From: Palsa-504 sp963787645
GTDB taxonomy: Bacteria; Actinomycetota; Actinomycetes; Streptosporangiales; Streptosporangiaceae
Direction: 5' to 3'
Assembly: GCA_963787645.1 (NCBI GenBank)
Contig: CAWBDS010000012.1
Span: 1 to 64,000 of the forward strand
DNA length: 64,000 bases
The notes beneath the pieces are model-generated. The model saw nothing but the letters and a program-made list of their open reading frames with translations. It made no database searches and was not told the DNA's origin. The translations under genes and the position numbers were made by a program. Positions 12,299 through 20,828 of the stretch are shown one piece after another (the first letter of the stretch is position 1; every line of letters begins with the position of its first letter).

Positions 12299-12835
12299 TC
12301 AGTACCCGTAGACCGGGACCATGACAGCCCGGGCGATGGTGTGGAAACGCAGGTTGAACCCGGCCACGGCGGGCGTTATCTCGTCGTTGACGCCCAGGGT
12401 GTCCACGTCCAGCGCGTGCACCGCGAACACGTACCGGTGCGGCACGTCGCCCTTCGGCGGCGCCGCGCCCCCGAAGTCCTTGGCGCCGTAGTCGTTGCGG
12501 ACGTGGAACGCGCCCTCGGGCAGACCGGAGCCGTCGGTCCCGGCCGCGTTGGTCTCCAGCTCGGTCACCGACGCCGGGATGTCCAGCACGATCCAGTGCC
12601 AGAAACCCGAGCCGGTCGGCGCGTCCGGATCGAAGCAGGTCACCGCGAAGCTCTTGGTCTCGGCGGGGAAGCCCGACCAGATCAGCGACGGCGAGATGTT
12701 TGCGCCGGTCATGCCCCAGTCGTCGAAGACCAGGTTCTCGCTCATCTGCTCGCCGTCGGTGACATCGTCGCTGCGCACCTCGAAGGAGGGCACCTCGGGC
12801 ATGTGGTCGTAGGGCAGCGGCGGACGGTCGGACAT
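12299..12835 (-). CDS. YbhB/YbcL family (Raf-kinase-inhibitor/PEBP-like) protein
   Basis: A 178-residue PEBP-fold protein. The ligand-site motifs are recognisable as CFDPDAPTGSGFWHWIV and the GGAAPPKGDVPHRYVFAVHALD block. Bacterial members are of uncertain function and may bind anionic ligands. ATG 12835 is preceded by GAGGAGG at seven bases, which decides the start over an upstream ATG at 12877. There is no signal peptide. It converges on the XRE gene with stops directly adjacent. Confidence 0.88.
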   Translation of the reverse strand: MSDRPPLPYDHMPEVPSFEVRSDDVTDGEQMSENLVFDDWGMTGANISPSLIWSGFPAETKSFAVTCFDPDAPTGSGFWHWIVLDIPASVTELETNAAGTDGSGLPEGAFHVRNDYGAKDFGGAAPPKGDVPHRYVFAVHALDVDTLGVNDEITPAVAGFNLRFHTIARAVMVPVYGY

Positions 12836-12954
12836 GGCTGACCTCCTCATCGAGGTGGACGGGGACGGATGGTCCAACGCTATCGGCCCGGTCCGGCTGG
12901 CGGTTCCAGTGGGGCCCGAAGACGGCCTCGTTTGGTCCGGGTTTCTCCTACGGT

Positions 12955-12988
12955 TGGTGTCGTGAGGCGACTGGTGTCGTGAGGCGAC
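12955..12988 (+). repeat. 17-bp tandem duplication carrying the start codon
   Basis: TGGTGTCGTGAGGCGAC occurs twice, at 12955-12971 and 12972-12988. Each copy contains a GTG. The first GTG (12962) opens a six-codon frame whose TGA overlaps the second GTG (12979), the start of the next gene. Confidence 0.8.
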
Positions 12989-14496
12989 GGCCGGGACGCA
13001 AGGTCCCCAGGCGGCTGCACGGCCGGGCCATGAACCGCGCGGCCCGGCGGATGCGCCGCCGGGCCGAACGCGCTGTCTTCGGCCGGATCCGCCTGGGCAC
13101 GGCCGGCGCCTCCCCGCGGCTGCGGCGCTGCACGCTGGTCCTGGTCCTGCTGGGCGTGGCGCTGCTGCCCTATCCCGCGCTCACCGCGGCCAGCGGGACG
13201 CCGGCCTCGGTGTGCCGCTCAGGCTGCCGGGCCGGATCGGTGCCGAGCATGATCAAGTGGACCCGGCCGCTGCTGGGGTCGTGGCAGGTGGTTCCGGGGC
13301 TGACCGGTACCGTGCCGGCCGCAGGCCTGGCTTACGTGTCGGTCGGCTACGGCCTGGCCGCCATCGGCGCGGGGCTGACCGTGTCCGGGTACTCGGACCA
13401 GACCGGTGCGCCGCTGTGGGCGCAGACACTGACCGGGTTCCCGGCGGGCGCGGCGATCGTGTCCGTGCGCACCTGGCCCGGCGAGGTCACGGCGGGCGTC
13501 TCCTACATCACCGCCGGGCACCCGCAACGCACCGAGGTGGTCATCTCCGGCCCGGCCGGCCTGCCGTCCGGCCGCTACCCGGCTGCCATCTTCGGCGGGG
13601 CGGTCTGGGCCAGCGCGCAATCCACCGTGATCATCGGGTCTACCGCGGTGACCAGCTACGACAACGCCACCGGACGCGTCCGCTGGCGGGTGAGCACGGG
13701 CTCGGTCCAGCAAGCCTGGCGGACCGACGACGGGACCCTCTACCTGGCCGAATCGGCGGGCGGCTTCCTGGCGTCGGCGCCTGCCACCGCGTTGCGCCTG
13801 ATCAACCTGGCCACCGGCGCGGATTCGGTGATCCGGCCGATCGAGAACGTCTCCTTCCCGGGCACGTTCAGCGTCGCGTTCGACGGCACCGTGCTGTTCT
13901 CCTCGGCGCGCGGGGTGACCGCGTACAGCGGCACGACCGGCACCTGGCTGTGGACCATCGCCGGGGCGGTGGCCGAGGGTACCGACCCGCGCCAGGACCG
14001 GATCTACCTGACCAAGGGGGCCAACCTGATCGCGGTGAACCCGCTGACCGGCCGGGTGACCGCGACCGCCTCCGGGTCGGCGGTCGACGGGTCGGCCGGC
14101 CTGTACACGGTCCGGGACGGCGTGGCGCTCGGGCTTGATCAGGGCGCGGGCGGGGACGCCTGGGGTTACGACCTCGACGCCCAGCGGGTCATCCTGGCCG
14201 CCGCCGGGCTGCCCTGGCCGCACTACTTCGTCGACCCCGGCGGCATCGGCGGCAGCGCCGACCCGGCCAGCAACCTGGTGGTCATCGCGGCCTGCGCCCG
14301 GCTGGGCCCCAGCACCCCGGTCTCGGCCAGCCCGTCGGTGACGCCCAGCGGCAGTCCCGTCTCCACTCCGGCGCAGACGGCCACGTCCACCGCCTCCCCG
14401 GAGCCGCCGGTGAGCGGCACGCCGAGCCCGTCGGTCACCCCGTCCGCGCCGGGTCAGGACTGCCTGCAGCCCGAGCTGGTCGCATTGAACCTGTAG
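12979..14496 (+). CDS. Secreted or membrane-anchored PQQ-like beta-propeller protein
   Basis: A 505-residue protein. A basic N-terminus (~1-50) precedes one hydrophobic segment (LVLVLLGVALLPYPALTAASG, ~52-73), which could be a long signal peptide or an anchor. Residues ~90-440 form repeated blades of the PQQ-binding-like propeller type (for example SGYSDQTGAPLWAQTL, SYDNATGRVRWRVS and AYSGTTGTWLWTI). The last ~60 residues are Ser/Thr/Pro-rich, suggesting a wall-spanning or glycosylated linker, and end with a Cys. The GTG start is embedded in a 17-bp tandem duplication. Its role is unknown; related proteins are extracellular scaffolds or sensors. Confidence 0.75.
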   Translation: MRRRPGRKVPRRLHGRAMNRAARRMRRRAERAVFGRIRLGTAGASPRLRRCTLVLVLLGVALLPYPALTAASGTPASVCRSGCRAGSVPSMIKWTRPLLGSWQVVPGLTGTVPAAGLAYVSVGYGLAAIGAGLTVSGYSDQTGAPLWAQTLTGFPAGAAIVSVRTWPGEVTAGVSYITAGHPQRTEVVISGPAGLPSGRYPAAIFGGAVWASAQSTVIIGSTAVTSYDNATGRVRWRVSTGSVQQAWRTDDGTLYLAESAGGFLASAPATALRLINLATGADSVIRPIENVSFPGTFSVAFDGTVLFSSARGVTAYSGTTGTWLWTIAGAVAEGTDPRQDRIYLTKGANLIAVNPLTGRVTATASGSAVDGSAGLYTVRDGVALGLDQGAGGDAWGYDLDAQRVILAAAGLPWPHYFVDPGGIGGSADPASNLVVIAACARLGPSTPVSASPSVTPSGSPVSTPAQTATSTASPEPPVSGTPSPSVTPSAPGQDCLQPELVALNL

Positions 14497-14547
14497 CGCG
14501 GCGGGTCCGGCGGCTGGACGCCGCCGGGCACGGTACCTTCCTGCCCC

Positions 14548-15394
14548 ATGAACATGGTCAAGCGGACCGTCGCGGACCTCGACTCGCTGCAGCAGGGCCA
14601 TGCGTGGCTGGCCGTGCCGGTGGCGGTGTGGAAGAAGTTCGGTGACGACCAGGCGGGCAACCTGGCCGCGCTGGTCGCCTACTACGCCTTCGTCGCGATC
14701 TTCCCGCTGCTGCTCGTGCTGGTCACCGTGCTGGACATCGCGCTCAAGAACAACCTGAGCCTGCAGCACCGGCTGCTGAACTCCGCGCTGAGCCAGTACC
14801 CGGTAATCGGCCAGCAGCTCGGCCACATCGGCCCGCTGCACGAGTCCGGCCTGGCCCTGGTGGTCGGCCTGCTCGGCACGTTCCTCGGGGCCCGGGGCGT
14901 GGCCACCGCGATCCAGAACGCGCTCAACACGGTGTGGGAGATCCCGTACACGCGCCGGCCGGGATTCCCGTGGTCCTGGCTGCGTCGGGGTCTTCTGGCT
15001 GGGCTTCATGCTGGGCACGGCCCGCGAGATCGGCTGGCGGCAGGTGCGCCTCGGCGCGGTCATCGCCGGCGTGATCTGGCAGATCCTGCAGTACGTCGGC
15101 TACTTCATCTCGCATCAGCTGGCCCACGCGTCACCGATCTACGGCACCTTCGCCGTGGTAATCGGCCTGCTCGCCTGGCTTTACCTGGAGGCGGAGCTGA
15201 CCCTGTACGCGGTGGAGATTAACGTGGTACTGCACCACCGGCTGTGGCCGCGCAGCATCGCGCCGCCGCCGTACACCGAGCAGGACCGCCGGGCCTTCCA
15301 GCTGTACGCGCAGCTGGAGGAGCGCAGCAAGAGCGAGAACGTCGTGGTGGAGAACCCGGACGCGGAGGGTGAGGACGATGGCCAGAAGTCATAA
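14548..15394 (+). pseudogene. YihY/BrkB-family membrane protein, frameshifted and missing an internal segment
   Basis: The first part (14548-14993) shows the YihY signature: KKFGDDQAGNLAALVAYYAFVAIFPLLLVL, then QLGHIGPL and LLGTFLGARGVATAIQNALNTVWEIP. The rest is in another frame from ~14995 (FWLGFMLGTAREIGWRQVRLGAVIAGVIWQ) to the Lys/Glu-rich tail ending at 15394. Family members normally have ~60 more residues, two membrane helices, between PFSWLR and FWLGF, so ~180 bp seem absent in addition to the frame change. This is either a genuine lesion or an assembly deletion. The gene overlaps the next start by 17 bp. Confidence 0.75.
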
Positions 15395-16661
15395 GGCTGA
15401 CCCAGGCGCCCCGCACGTCGTCATCTGCGGCGCGGGCTTCGCCGGGCTGTCCGCCATCTCCCGGCTCACCCGTGCGGGCCTGCGGGTCACCCTGGTCGAC
15501 GGTCACCTCTACAGCACCTTCCAGCCGCTGCTCTACCAGGTGGCCACCGCCGGGCTGAACCCCGGCGACGTCACCTACCCGTCCGGGAGCTTCGCCGGGC
15601 GGTACGGGGCGAACTTCCGGCACGGCGAGCTGGCCGCGATCGACCCGGCGTCCCGCCTGGTCAAGTTCGACAACGGCCTCGAGCTCAGCTACGACTACCT
15701 GATCATCGCGACCGGGGTGGCGGCCGCCTACCACGGCATCACCGGTGCCGCCGAGCACACCTTCGCGCTGTACACCCGCTCCAACTCGGTCGCGCTGCGC
15801 GACCACCTCATGGCCGCCTTCGAGCGGCTCAGCGTGGCCAGCGGCGACCTGCACATCACCGTGGCCGGCGGCGGGGCCACCGGCGTGGAGCTGGCCGGCA
15901 CGCTGGCCGAGCTGTCCGCCACCGTGCTCGACGCGACCTTCCCCGACGTCGACCCGGCCCGGATCCACGTCCGCCTGATCGAGATGGCGCCCGCCCTGCT
16001 CACCTCGTTCAACGAGAGACTGCGTGAGTACGCCCGGGGCCAGCTGGACAAGCGCGGCGTGGACATCCGGCTGAACACCCGGATCGCCGAGATCACCAGC
16101 AGTCAGGTGCTGCTGGCCGACGGGGAGAACCTGCCCAGCGACCTGACCGTGTGGGCGGCCGGGGTGGGGGCGGCCGACGCCGTGACCGCTTGGGGCCTGC
16201 CCCAGGGCAAGGGCGGCCGCATCCTGGTCGGGTCCGACCTGCGAGTGCACGGCCAGGACCGGATCTTCGCGGTCGGCGACATCGCGGAAAATCCCGACGA
16301 TCCCACCCCGCAGCTGGCCCAGCCCGCGCTGCAGATGGGCCGGCACGCCGCCAAGCAGATCGTCCGGCTGCACCGCCAGACCGCCACCGAGCCGTTCCAC
16401 TACCACGACAAGGGCCAGATGGCCACCATCGGCCGCCGGTCCGCCGTCGTCCAGCTGCCCCAGGGGCTGCGGCTGCGGGGCACCCTGGCCTGGCTGTCCT
16501 GGCTGGCCCTGCACCTGTTCTACCTGCTGGGCGGGCGCAACCGGATCTCCACGATGATCAACCTGATCTATCGCTACGTCGCCTGGGGTCACGGCGGCGG
16601 GGTCATCGTCGGCGACGAGCCCGAAGTCCCCGTTCAGTCCCCGGCACCGAGCCCGCCATGA
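15378..16661 (+). CDS. ndh: Type II NADH dehydrogenase (NDH-2), FAD-dependent
   Basis: A 427-residue pyridine-nucleotide-disulfide-oxidoreductase fold. The FAD motif VVICGAGFAGLSA is at the N-terminus, the NAD motif ITVAGGGATGVELAG is in the middle, and FAVGDIAE binds FAD. TFQPLLYQVATAGLNP is characteristic of NDH-2, and the C-terminal amphipathic region (ALHLFYLLGGRNR) would attach to the membrane. The enzyme oxidises NADH and reduces menaquinone without pumping protons. ATG 15378 follows GGAGGG at eight bases; GTG 15369 is an alternative. Translation is coupled to the YihY gene. Confidence 0.9.
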   Translation: MARSHKADPGAPHVVICGAGFAGLSAISRLTRAGLRVTLVDGHLYSTFQPLLYQVATAGLNPGDVTYPSGSFAGRYGANFRHGELAAIDPASRLVKFDNGLELSYDYLIIATGVAAAYHGITGAAEHTFALYTRSNSVALRDHLMAAFERLSVASGDLHITVAGGGATGVELAGTLAELSATVLDATFPDVDPARIHVRLIEMAPALLTSFNERLREYARGQLDKRGVDIRLNTRIAEITSSQVLLADGENLPSDLTVWAAGVGAADAVTAWGLPQGKGGRILVGSDLRVHGQDRIFAVGDIAENPDDPTPQLAQPALQMGRHAAKQIVRLHRQTATEPFHYHDKGQMATIGRRSAVVQLPQGLRLRGTLAWLSWLALHLFYLLGGRNRISTMINLIYRYVAWGHGGGVIVGDEPEVPVQSPAPSPP

Positions 16662-16680
16662 TCACAACTCTCTACGACAA

Positions 16681-16695
16681 TCTGTAGTAGACAGA
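16681..16695. promoter_or_regulatory. 15-bp dyad upstream of the SCO1-like gene
   Basis: TCTGTAGTAGACAGA has perfect TCTGT/ACAGA arms. It sits 18 bp before the start codon inside a larger symmetric area (CTAC at 16672 and GTAG at 16684; ACTCT at 16667 and AGAGT at 16693). The position suits a repressor site. A copper- or redox-responsive regulator would fit the gene, but none is identified. Confidence 0.4.
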
Positions 16696-16712
16696 GTAGG
16701 CTGATTTTCGCG

Positions 16713-17861
16713 ATGAAGACATTCCGCGCACGCGGCCCGCTGGCGGCCGCGGTCCTGCTGAGCGCGCTGACGGCCCTGGCCGGATGCAGCGCCAGCAGCA
16801 CCAGCTCGCTGGGTGGCATGCAGGCCAACCCGGCCTCCAGCGCCGCGGAGATGAATCCGAACCTCGACCTGGGCAGCTCCCTGAACTCCGAGCCCGCGCC
16901 GGACATCAAGCTGGTCAACCAGTTCGGCCAGCCGATGTCGCTGAGCCAGTTCCGTGGCAAGGTCGTCATGCTGGGCTTCGAGGATTCGCAGTGCACGACG
17001 GTGTGCCCGCTGACCACGCAGGCCATGGTGCAGGCCAAGCAGCTGCTCGGCGCCGCGGGCAACCAGGTCCAGCTGCTCGGCGTCGACGCCAATCCGGACG
17101 CGACCACCGTGGCGGACGTGCTGGCCTACTCCCGGGCCCACGCCATGGTCAATCAGTGGGACTTCCTGACCGGCTCGTCCGCCCAGCTCAAGGCGGTGTG
17201 GAGCTCGTACCACATTGCCGTGCAGATCGAGCAGGGCCAGATCGACCACACCCCGGCCCTGTTCGTGATCGATCAGCACGGCCGCGAGCAAAAGCTCTAC
17301 CTGACCCAGATGGCCTACTCCAGCGTCGGTCAGTCCGCCCAGGTCATCGCCGACGAGCTGGCCACCCTGCTGCCGGGTCACCCGCACGTGGCCAGCCAGG
17401 AGTCACTGGCCGCCATCACCGAGCAGGGTCCCGCGGATCAGGTCTCCCTGCCGTCGGCTACCGGCGACACCAAGGTCGTGCTGGGGCCCGGAGCGCCGCA
17501 CCTGGTGCTGTTCTTCGCCACCTGGCTGTCCGAGGTCTCCGACCTGAAGTCCGAGCTCATCGACGGCAACGCCTACGTCGCCGCGGCTGGTAAGGACGGC
17601 CTGCCTCCGCTCGTCGCGGTGGACGAGACCGTGGTCGAGCCTTCGGCCCAGACCGTCCGGACCTACCTGAACGGCCTCGGCACCCCGCTGAACTATCCGG
17701 TCGCGCTCGACACCACCGGCCGGGTCGCCGACGGCTACAACGTGCAGGACCAGCCCTGGCTGGCCCTGGTCTCCGCGTCCGGCAAGATCATCTGGTCCCA
17801 CGACGGCTGGCTGTCCATCCCCGCCCTGACCACCGCCGTCCACCACGCCCTCCACCCCTGA
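16713..17861 (+). CDS. SCO1/SenC-family lipoprotein with a second, Cys-less thioredoxin-like domain
   Basis: A 382-residue lipoprotein with lipobox LAGC (Cys25). Residues ~62-215 form an SCO1 thioredoxin fold with the copper motif CTTVCP (Cys94, Cys98) and His179 (QIDHTPALFVID). SCO1 proteins deliver copper to the CuA site of cytochrome c oxidase or act as thiol reductants. Residues ~235-380 look like a second TlpA/thioredoxin domain (LVLFFATWLSEVSDL, later PWLALVSASGKIIWSHDGW), but the usual CxxC is replaced by LSEVS. It follows NDH-2, in keeping with respiratory-chain work. Confidence 0.85.
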   Translation: MKTFRARGPLAAAVLLSALTALAGCSASSTSSLGGMQANPASSAAEMNPNLDLGSSLNSEPAPDIKLVNQFGQPMSLSQFRGKVVMLGFEDSQCTTVCPLTTQAMVQAKQLLGAAGNQVQLLGVDANPDATTVADVLAYSRAHAMVNQWDFLTGSSAQLKAVWSSYHIAVQIEQGQIDHTPALFVIDQHGREQKLYLTQMAYSSVGQSAQVIADELATLLPGHPHVASQESLAAITEQGPADQVSLPSATGDTKVVLGPGAPHLVLFFATWLSEVSDLKSELIDGNAYVAAAGKDGLPPLVAVDETVVEPSAQTVRTYLNGLGTPLNYPVALDTTGRVADGYNVQDQPWLALVSASGKIIWSHDGWLSIPALTTAVHHALHP

Positions 17862-18070
17862 CCGCCCGCCCCGCGCCGCCCCTCCCCGCCCCGCGCCGCC
17901 CCTCCCCGCCAACCGATGGTTGCCGCTTACTAATGGCTGGAGCCGTTAGGTTGCCACAGTCATAGGTGCGTGGGCGCGTGCAGGCCTGTGCCAGGGTCAG
18001 GGCACAGCCCTCAGCACCCCCTCCGGCCCTTCCCGCAACATCAGCCACTCAGCTGGGCCGACCGCCAACC

Positions 18071-18175
18071 GATGAGTGCGGCACTCTGCCGGGAAGAGCG
18101 GTGTTGTCTAAGTCCCGCATCAGTCCGGGCCATCTGGCCCGTCGGCTGAGGATCGAGGAGACCTACTCGCTGTGG
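18071..18175 (+). repeat. Repeat copy A of a ~105-bp dispersed family
   Basis: It aligns over its whole length with 18513-18617 and 20216-20315, all in the same orientation. Shared blocks include TGCGG, GGAAGAG, a TCC in the middle and ATCGAGG near the end. In one frame all three copies read CG-x2-PGR-x10 or more-IE-x2-Y. Copy A is the most divergent and runs straight into a hairpin. Confidence 0.65.
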
Positions 18176-18202
18176 TCCCCGGCCGGCGGTGCCGCCGGGG
18201 AC
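18175..18202 (+). terminator. Hairpin directly after repeat copy A
   Basis: GTCCCCGGC (18175-18183) pairs perfectly with GCCGGGGAC (18194-18202) around a 10-base loop. There is no T-run after it, as is common in high-GC actinobacteria. Confidence 0.5.
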
Positions 18203-18512
18203 TGAGACTGCCGGCCGGCCCCGGCGCGGCTGAACCTCGCGGCAGCCGCCACATGGCTCAGCCCAGGATCACCGGCACCATTTTCGGGGAGGATCCAGGC
18301 TTGCGGGAGGATCCGGTGCACCCGGATGCACCAGATACTCCCGGGAACCCGGATTCTCCCGGAAAGTGATGCTATGGGGGCGGGTGGGGCTTTGGGAACG
18401 CAGGCTTCACCCGCGGGCAGAACTGCCGCGGCAGACCCCCGGACGGGCGCCGCACAGACCGCACAGACCGGGCAGACAGGGCAGACTGCCCGTCGCGGCC
18501 ACGACGGACGCT

Positions 18513-18617
18513 GACAAATGCGGGAGTCCGCCCGGAAGAGGCGTCTGGGATAAATCCCCCAACCGTCCGGCCAGCTCAGCGCGCCCTCTCGTGATCGAGG
18601 CCACTTACACGCTTTGA
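18513..18617 (+). repeat. Repeat copy B of a ~105-bp dispersed family
   Basis: Closest to copy C. Both keep GTCATCGAGG-like and TAxAC-like blocks and end in an in-frame TGA. Differences from copy C are spread over all codon positions, and codons such as AGA, AAA and TCA are unusual for this genome, which argues against an ordinary gene. Confidence 0.65.
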
Positions 18618-18633
18618 TTGGTTAGCAGTATTG

Positions 18634-18661
18634 GCCGCTCCCGGTGACATCCGGGAGCGGC
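18634..18661 (+). terminator. Strong hairpin after repeat copy B
   Basis: GCCGCTCCCGG (18634-18644) and CCGGGAGCGGC (18651-18661) form an 11-bp perfect stem with a six-base loop, 16 bp after the repeat. Confidence 0.6.
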
Positions 18662-18720
18662 GGCTATGGCAACTCGGCTCCATAGTGGCGGGCCCGGCCG
18701 GCTCGCGGCGGCGGCTCACC

Positions 18721-19956
18721 TCAGCTGGGTCGGCTCATCCATACCGATAGGTGGGCCGGTTCCAGCGCCTGCTGTACGACACTGGCCAGGTCATCGCGGA
18801 CCGGATCCAGGTCCACCGCGTCTTTCAGCCGGGCCGCGAACGCGGCCACCATCTGGTCCGCGTCATATCGGGCCCGGTTGAACCTCCGGTCCACCCGGAG
18901 CTGGACCCGCTGACGCAGCGGGTTGAACAGCGCCGCCGCGCTCAGCGTGGCGGCCGCGACCGCGACCGTGCTGTGGAACGACAGGACCCGGGTGGCCAGC
19001 AGCACCAGCCCCGCGTAGACGCCGACCAGCAGGCCGGTGACGATCACGTAGGCCAGGGTCCGGGAGATGATCCGGTCGATCTCGTACAGCCGGTACTTGA
19101 AGATGGCCACGCCCATGCTCGCCGGGAGCGCCACCGCGAGGACAGTACCCGAGAGGTCGCTCAGGCCCGACAGAGCCAGCACGAGCCCGGTCCCGGCGAT
19201 CACGCTCCCGGTCAGCAGCCACTTCAGCTGCTGGCGGCGCTCACCGGACGAGCGGCGGTAGCTGATCGCCTGCGCGGCCAGCGCGGCCAGCCAGCAGGCC
19301 GCCAGCACCGGGAAGAACACGTCCCCCACCACGCCGAACCAACCGTACGGGCCCGTGGTCGATCCCAGCCCTAGCAGGCCCCCGCTGGAATCCACGCGGA
19401 CGTCATGGCCGGCGACGGCGCCGACCGAGGCGGCCTCGGCACCAGCCATCCACAGCCCGGCGACGGCCAGGTAGACCCACAACACCGGCCGCCAGCGCGG
19501 CGACGGCAGGGTACCGTCCGGGAACAGCAGCACGGCCAGCCCGGCCAGCACGATCGTCGGCGCCCAGCCCGGCTGGGCGAGCACCGCCACCCAGCCCAGC
19601 GGCAGCCCGCCATGATGGAGCCGGTAGTCGGCCACCGTATAGAAGCTGGCGTCCTCACTCAGCGTGCCGAAGACCGCGGCGGCCAGGAACATCCAGCCGA
19701 GTGGGTTGCGGGGCCTGCGCCAGGCCAGCACGACACCCAGCGCGCCGATGGCACCGGTGGACCACACCGGCAACGAGCCGCTGCTGGCGTTGATGCTCTG
19801 GTGCGCGAGACGGGCCAGCGGCGCGTCCACGCCGATCAGCACCAGCAGCAGGCCGCCAAGGACCAGGACGCTCACCGATGACGCCAGCCAGGAGCGCCCC
19901 GTGACCGGCCTCTGCCGGGCCTGCCCGGCGGCCGCGCCTTCCCTCACCCACCTCAC
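18721..19956 (-). CDS. Multi-pass membrane protein resembling a sensor-kinase input domain without a kinase
   Basis: A 411-residue protein with about nine hydrophobic segments (for example VSVLVLGGLLLVLIGV, IVLAGLAVLLF, AYVIVTGLLVGVYAGLVLLA). A soluble tail follows (LRVDRRFNRARYDADQMVAAFAARL, then DLASVVQQALEPAHLSVWM). The same architecture occurs as the N-terminal part of actinobacterial sensor kinases and LuxR proteins, but here it stops before any HisKA or HATPase domain. It may be a stand-alone sensor or an orphaned input module. Start GTG 19956. It is flanked on both sides by repeat-bearing non-coding DNA. Confidence 0.72.
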   Translation of the reverse strand: MRWVREGAAAGQARQRPVTGRSWLASSVSVLVLGGLLLVLIGVDAPLARLAHQSINASSGSLPVWSTGAIGALGVVLAWRRPRNPLGWMFLAAAVFGTLSEDASFYTVADYRLHHGGLPLGWVAVLAQPGWAPTIVLAGLAVLLFPDGTLPSPRWRPVLWVYLAVAGLWMAGAEAASVGAVAGHDVRVDSSGGLLGLGSTTGPYGWFGVVGDVFFPVLAACWLAALAAQAISYRRSSGERRQQLKWLLTGSVIAGTGLVLALSGLSDLSGTVLAVALPASMGVAIFKYRLYEIDRIISRTLAYVIVTGLLVGVYAGLVLLATRVLSFHSTVAVAAATLSAAALFNPLRQRVQLRVDRRFNRARYDADQMVAAFAARLKDAVDLDPVRDDLASVVQQALEPAHLSVWMSRPS

Positions 19957-20318
19957 GGTACGCCCGGATCGTTCCGGAAACGTTACCGCTCAGCCCCCGG
20001 GGCAGACCTCGCCTGCGCCAGGCACCCCTGGACGTACGAGAACCTCCGCACCGACGCCAGCTTCTGCCTCGCCCACCACGGACATCCCCCGCACAGAAGG
20101 CACACGCTGGCCGCACAGCGACCGCCCGTGCGTGCGGGCGCTGTGCGCAGCGGTTCCGGCCCGGTACCCCTCCTACCTGGGATGATGCGCCTCCGGGGCC
20201 GCCCGGAACCATGCGGCTGCGGCACCCTGCCCGGAAGAGCGGTCTTTGATGAATCCCACAACCGTCAGGCCAGGTCAGCGAGCCGTCTCGTCATCGAGGC
20301 TATCTACACAGTCTGACT
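19957..20318. other. 362-bp gap holding repeat copy C
   Basis: Apart from repeat copy C at its right end I see no gene, and no tRNA cloverleaf. Short open frames on both strands lack ribosome sites and typical codon use. Confidence 0.55.
20216..20315 (+). repeat. Repeat copy C of a ~105-bp dispersed family
   Basis: It matches copy B most closely. It ends a few bases before the stop of the convergent Clp-N gene, whose own 3' end lies at 20319. Unlike A and B, no strong hairpin follows it. Confidence 0.65.
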
Positions 20319-20828
20319 CTAGCCGCGCGTGACCGTACCCAATCGGCGCCGAACCTCCGACGTGTTCACGCCGAGAGCGTCCAGCAGCACCGCCGCCGGA
20401 TCTGGTGGCTGGAGAGTGAGAATCTGGGCCAGCACTTGCTGGGCCGTGACATATAGCCTTCGACGGTTGGGCTTAGACGCTTCCTCAAGCACTTTCTTTG
20501 CCGCGGGCGTCATGCGGAGGCGATCTTTTTTCGCGATGTCTCTGATCGTCGGCTTCTTCGGCACTGTGCGCATCGGCAGTGGGGGAGCGTCGGTGCCGGA
20601 ACCCAGGCCCAGGGCACCCAGGGCTTCCTGATCGAGCGACTCAAGGGCCTGGCGAGCTTGCTGCAGGCTCACGCCCAGCACGGCCTCGATCGGGGGATCC
20701 TCCAGCAAGGCGAGCAAGACGTGATCGGTGCCGGTTCGGCGATCACCTCGGCGGCGAGCCTCCTCACCGGCCCGCAAGTAGATGGCCCAGCCGTGAAGCA
20801 TCTCTGGCGCTGCGGGTTCGGTGGTCAT
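20319..20828 (-). CDS. Clp N-terminal (R) domain protein
   Basis: A 169-residue stand-alone Clp_N-type protein. The first repeat shows EEARRRGDRRTGTDHVLLALLED, and the second RLRMTPAAKKVLEEAS followed by YVTAQQVLAQIL. There is no AAA ATPase, so it resembles adaptor or decoy proteins such as ClpC1-independent Clp_N factors rather than an unfoldase. ATG 20828 overlaps the stop of the HTH gene (ATGA) and is preceded by AAGGAG, so the two are translated together. A role in modulating Clp proteolysis is inferred from the fold only. Confidence 0.82.
   Translation of the reverse strand: MTTEPAAPEMLHGWAIYLRAGEEARRRGDRRTGTDHVLLALLEDPPIEAVLGVSLQQARQALESLDQEALGALGLGSGTDAPPLPMRTVPKKPTIRDIAKKDRLRMTPAAKKVLEEASKPNRRRLYVTAQQVLAQILTLQPPDPAAVLLDALGVNTSEVRRRLGTVTRG

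Larger units (their letters stand above)
17862..18720. other. 859-bp stretch without a convincing protein gene
   Basis: Codon bias, third-position GC and ribosome sites do not support the short open frames here. The stretch holds two copies of a ~105-bp repeat (18071-18175 and 18513-18617), each followed by a strong hairpin, plus a C-rich tract just after the SCO1-like gene (17866-17910). Confidence 0.6.

Noticed and set aside
17966..18617. Short plus-strand open frames as genes
   Set aside because: They lack ribosome sites and typical codons; their only shared part is the ~105-bp repeat, which is reported as a repeat instead.
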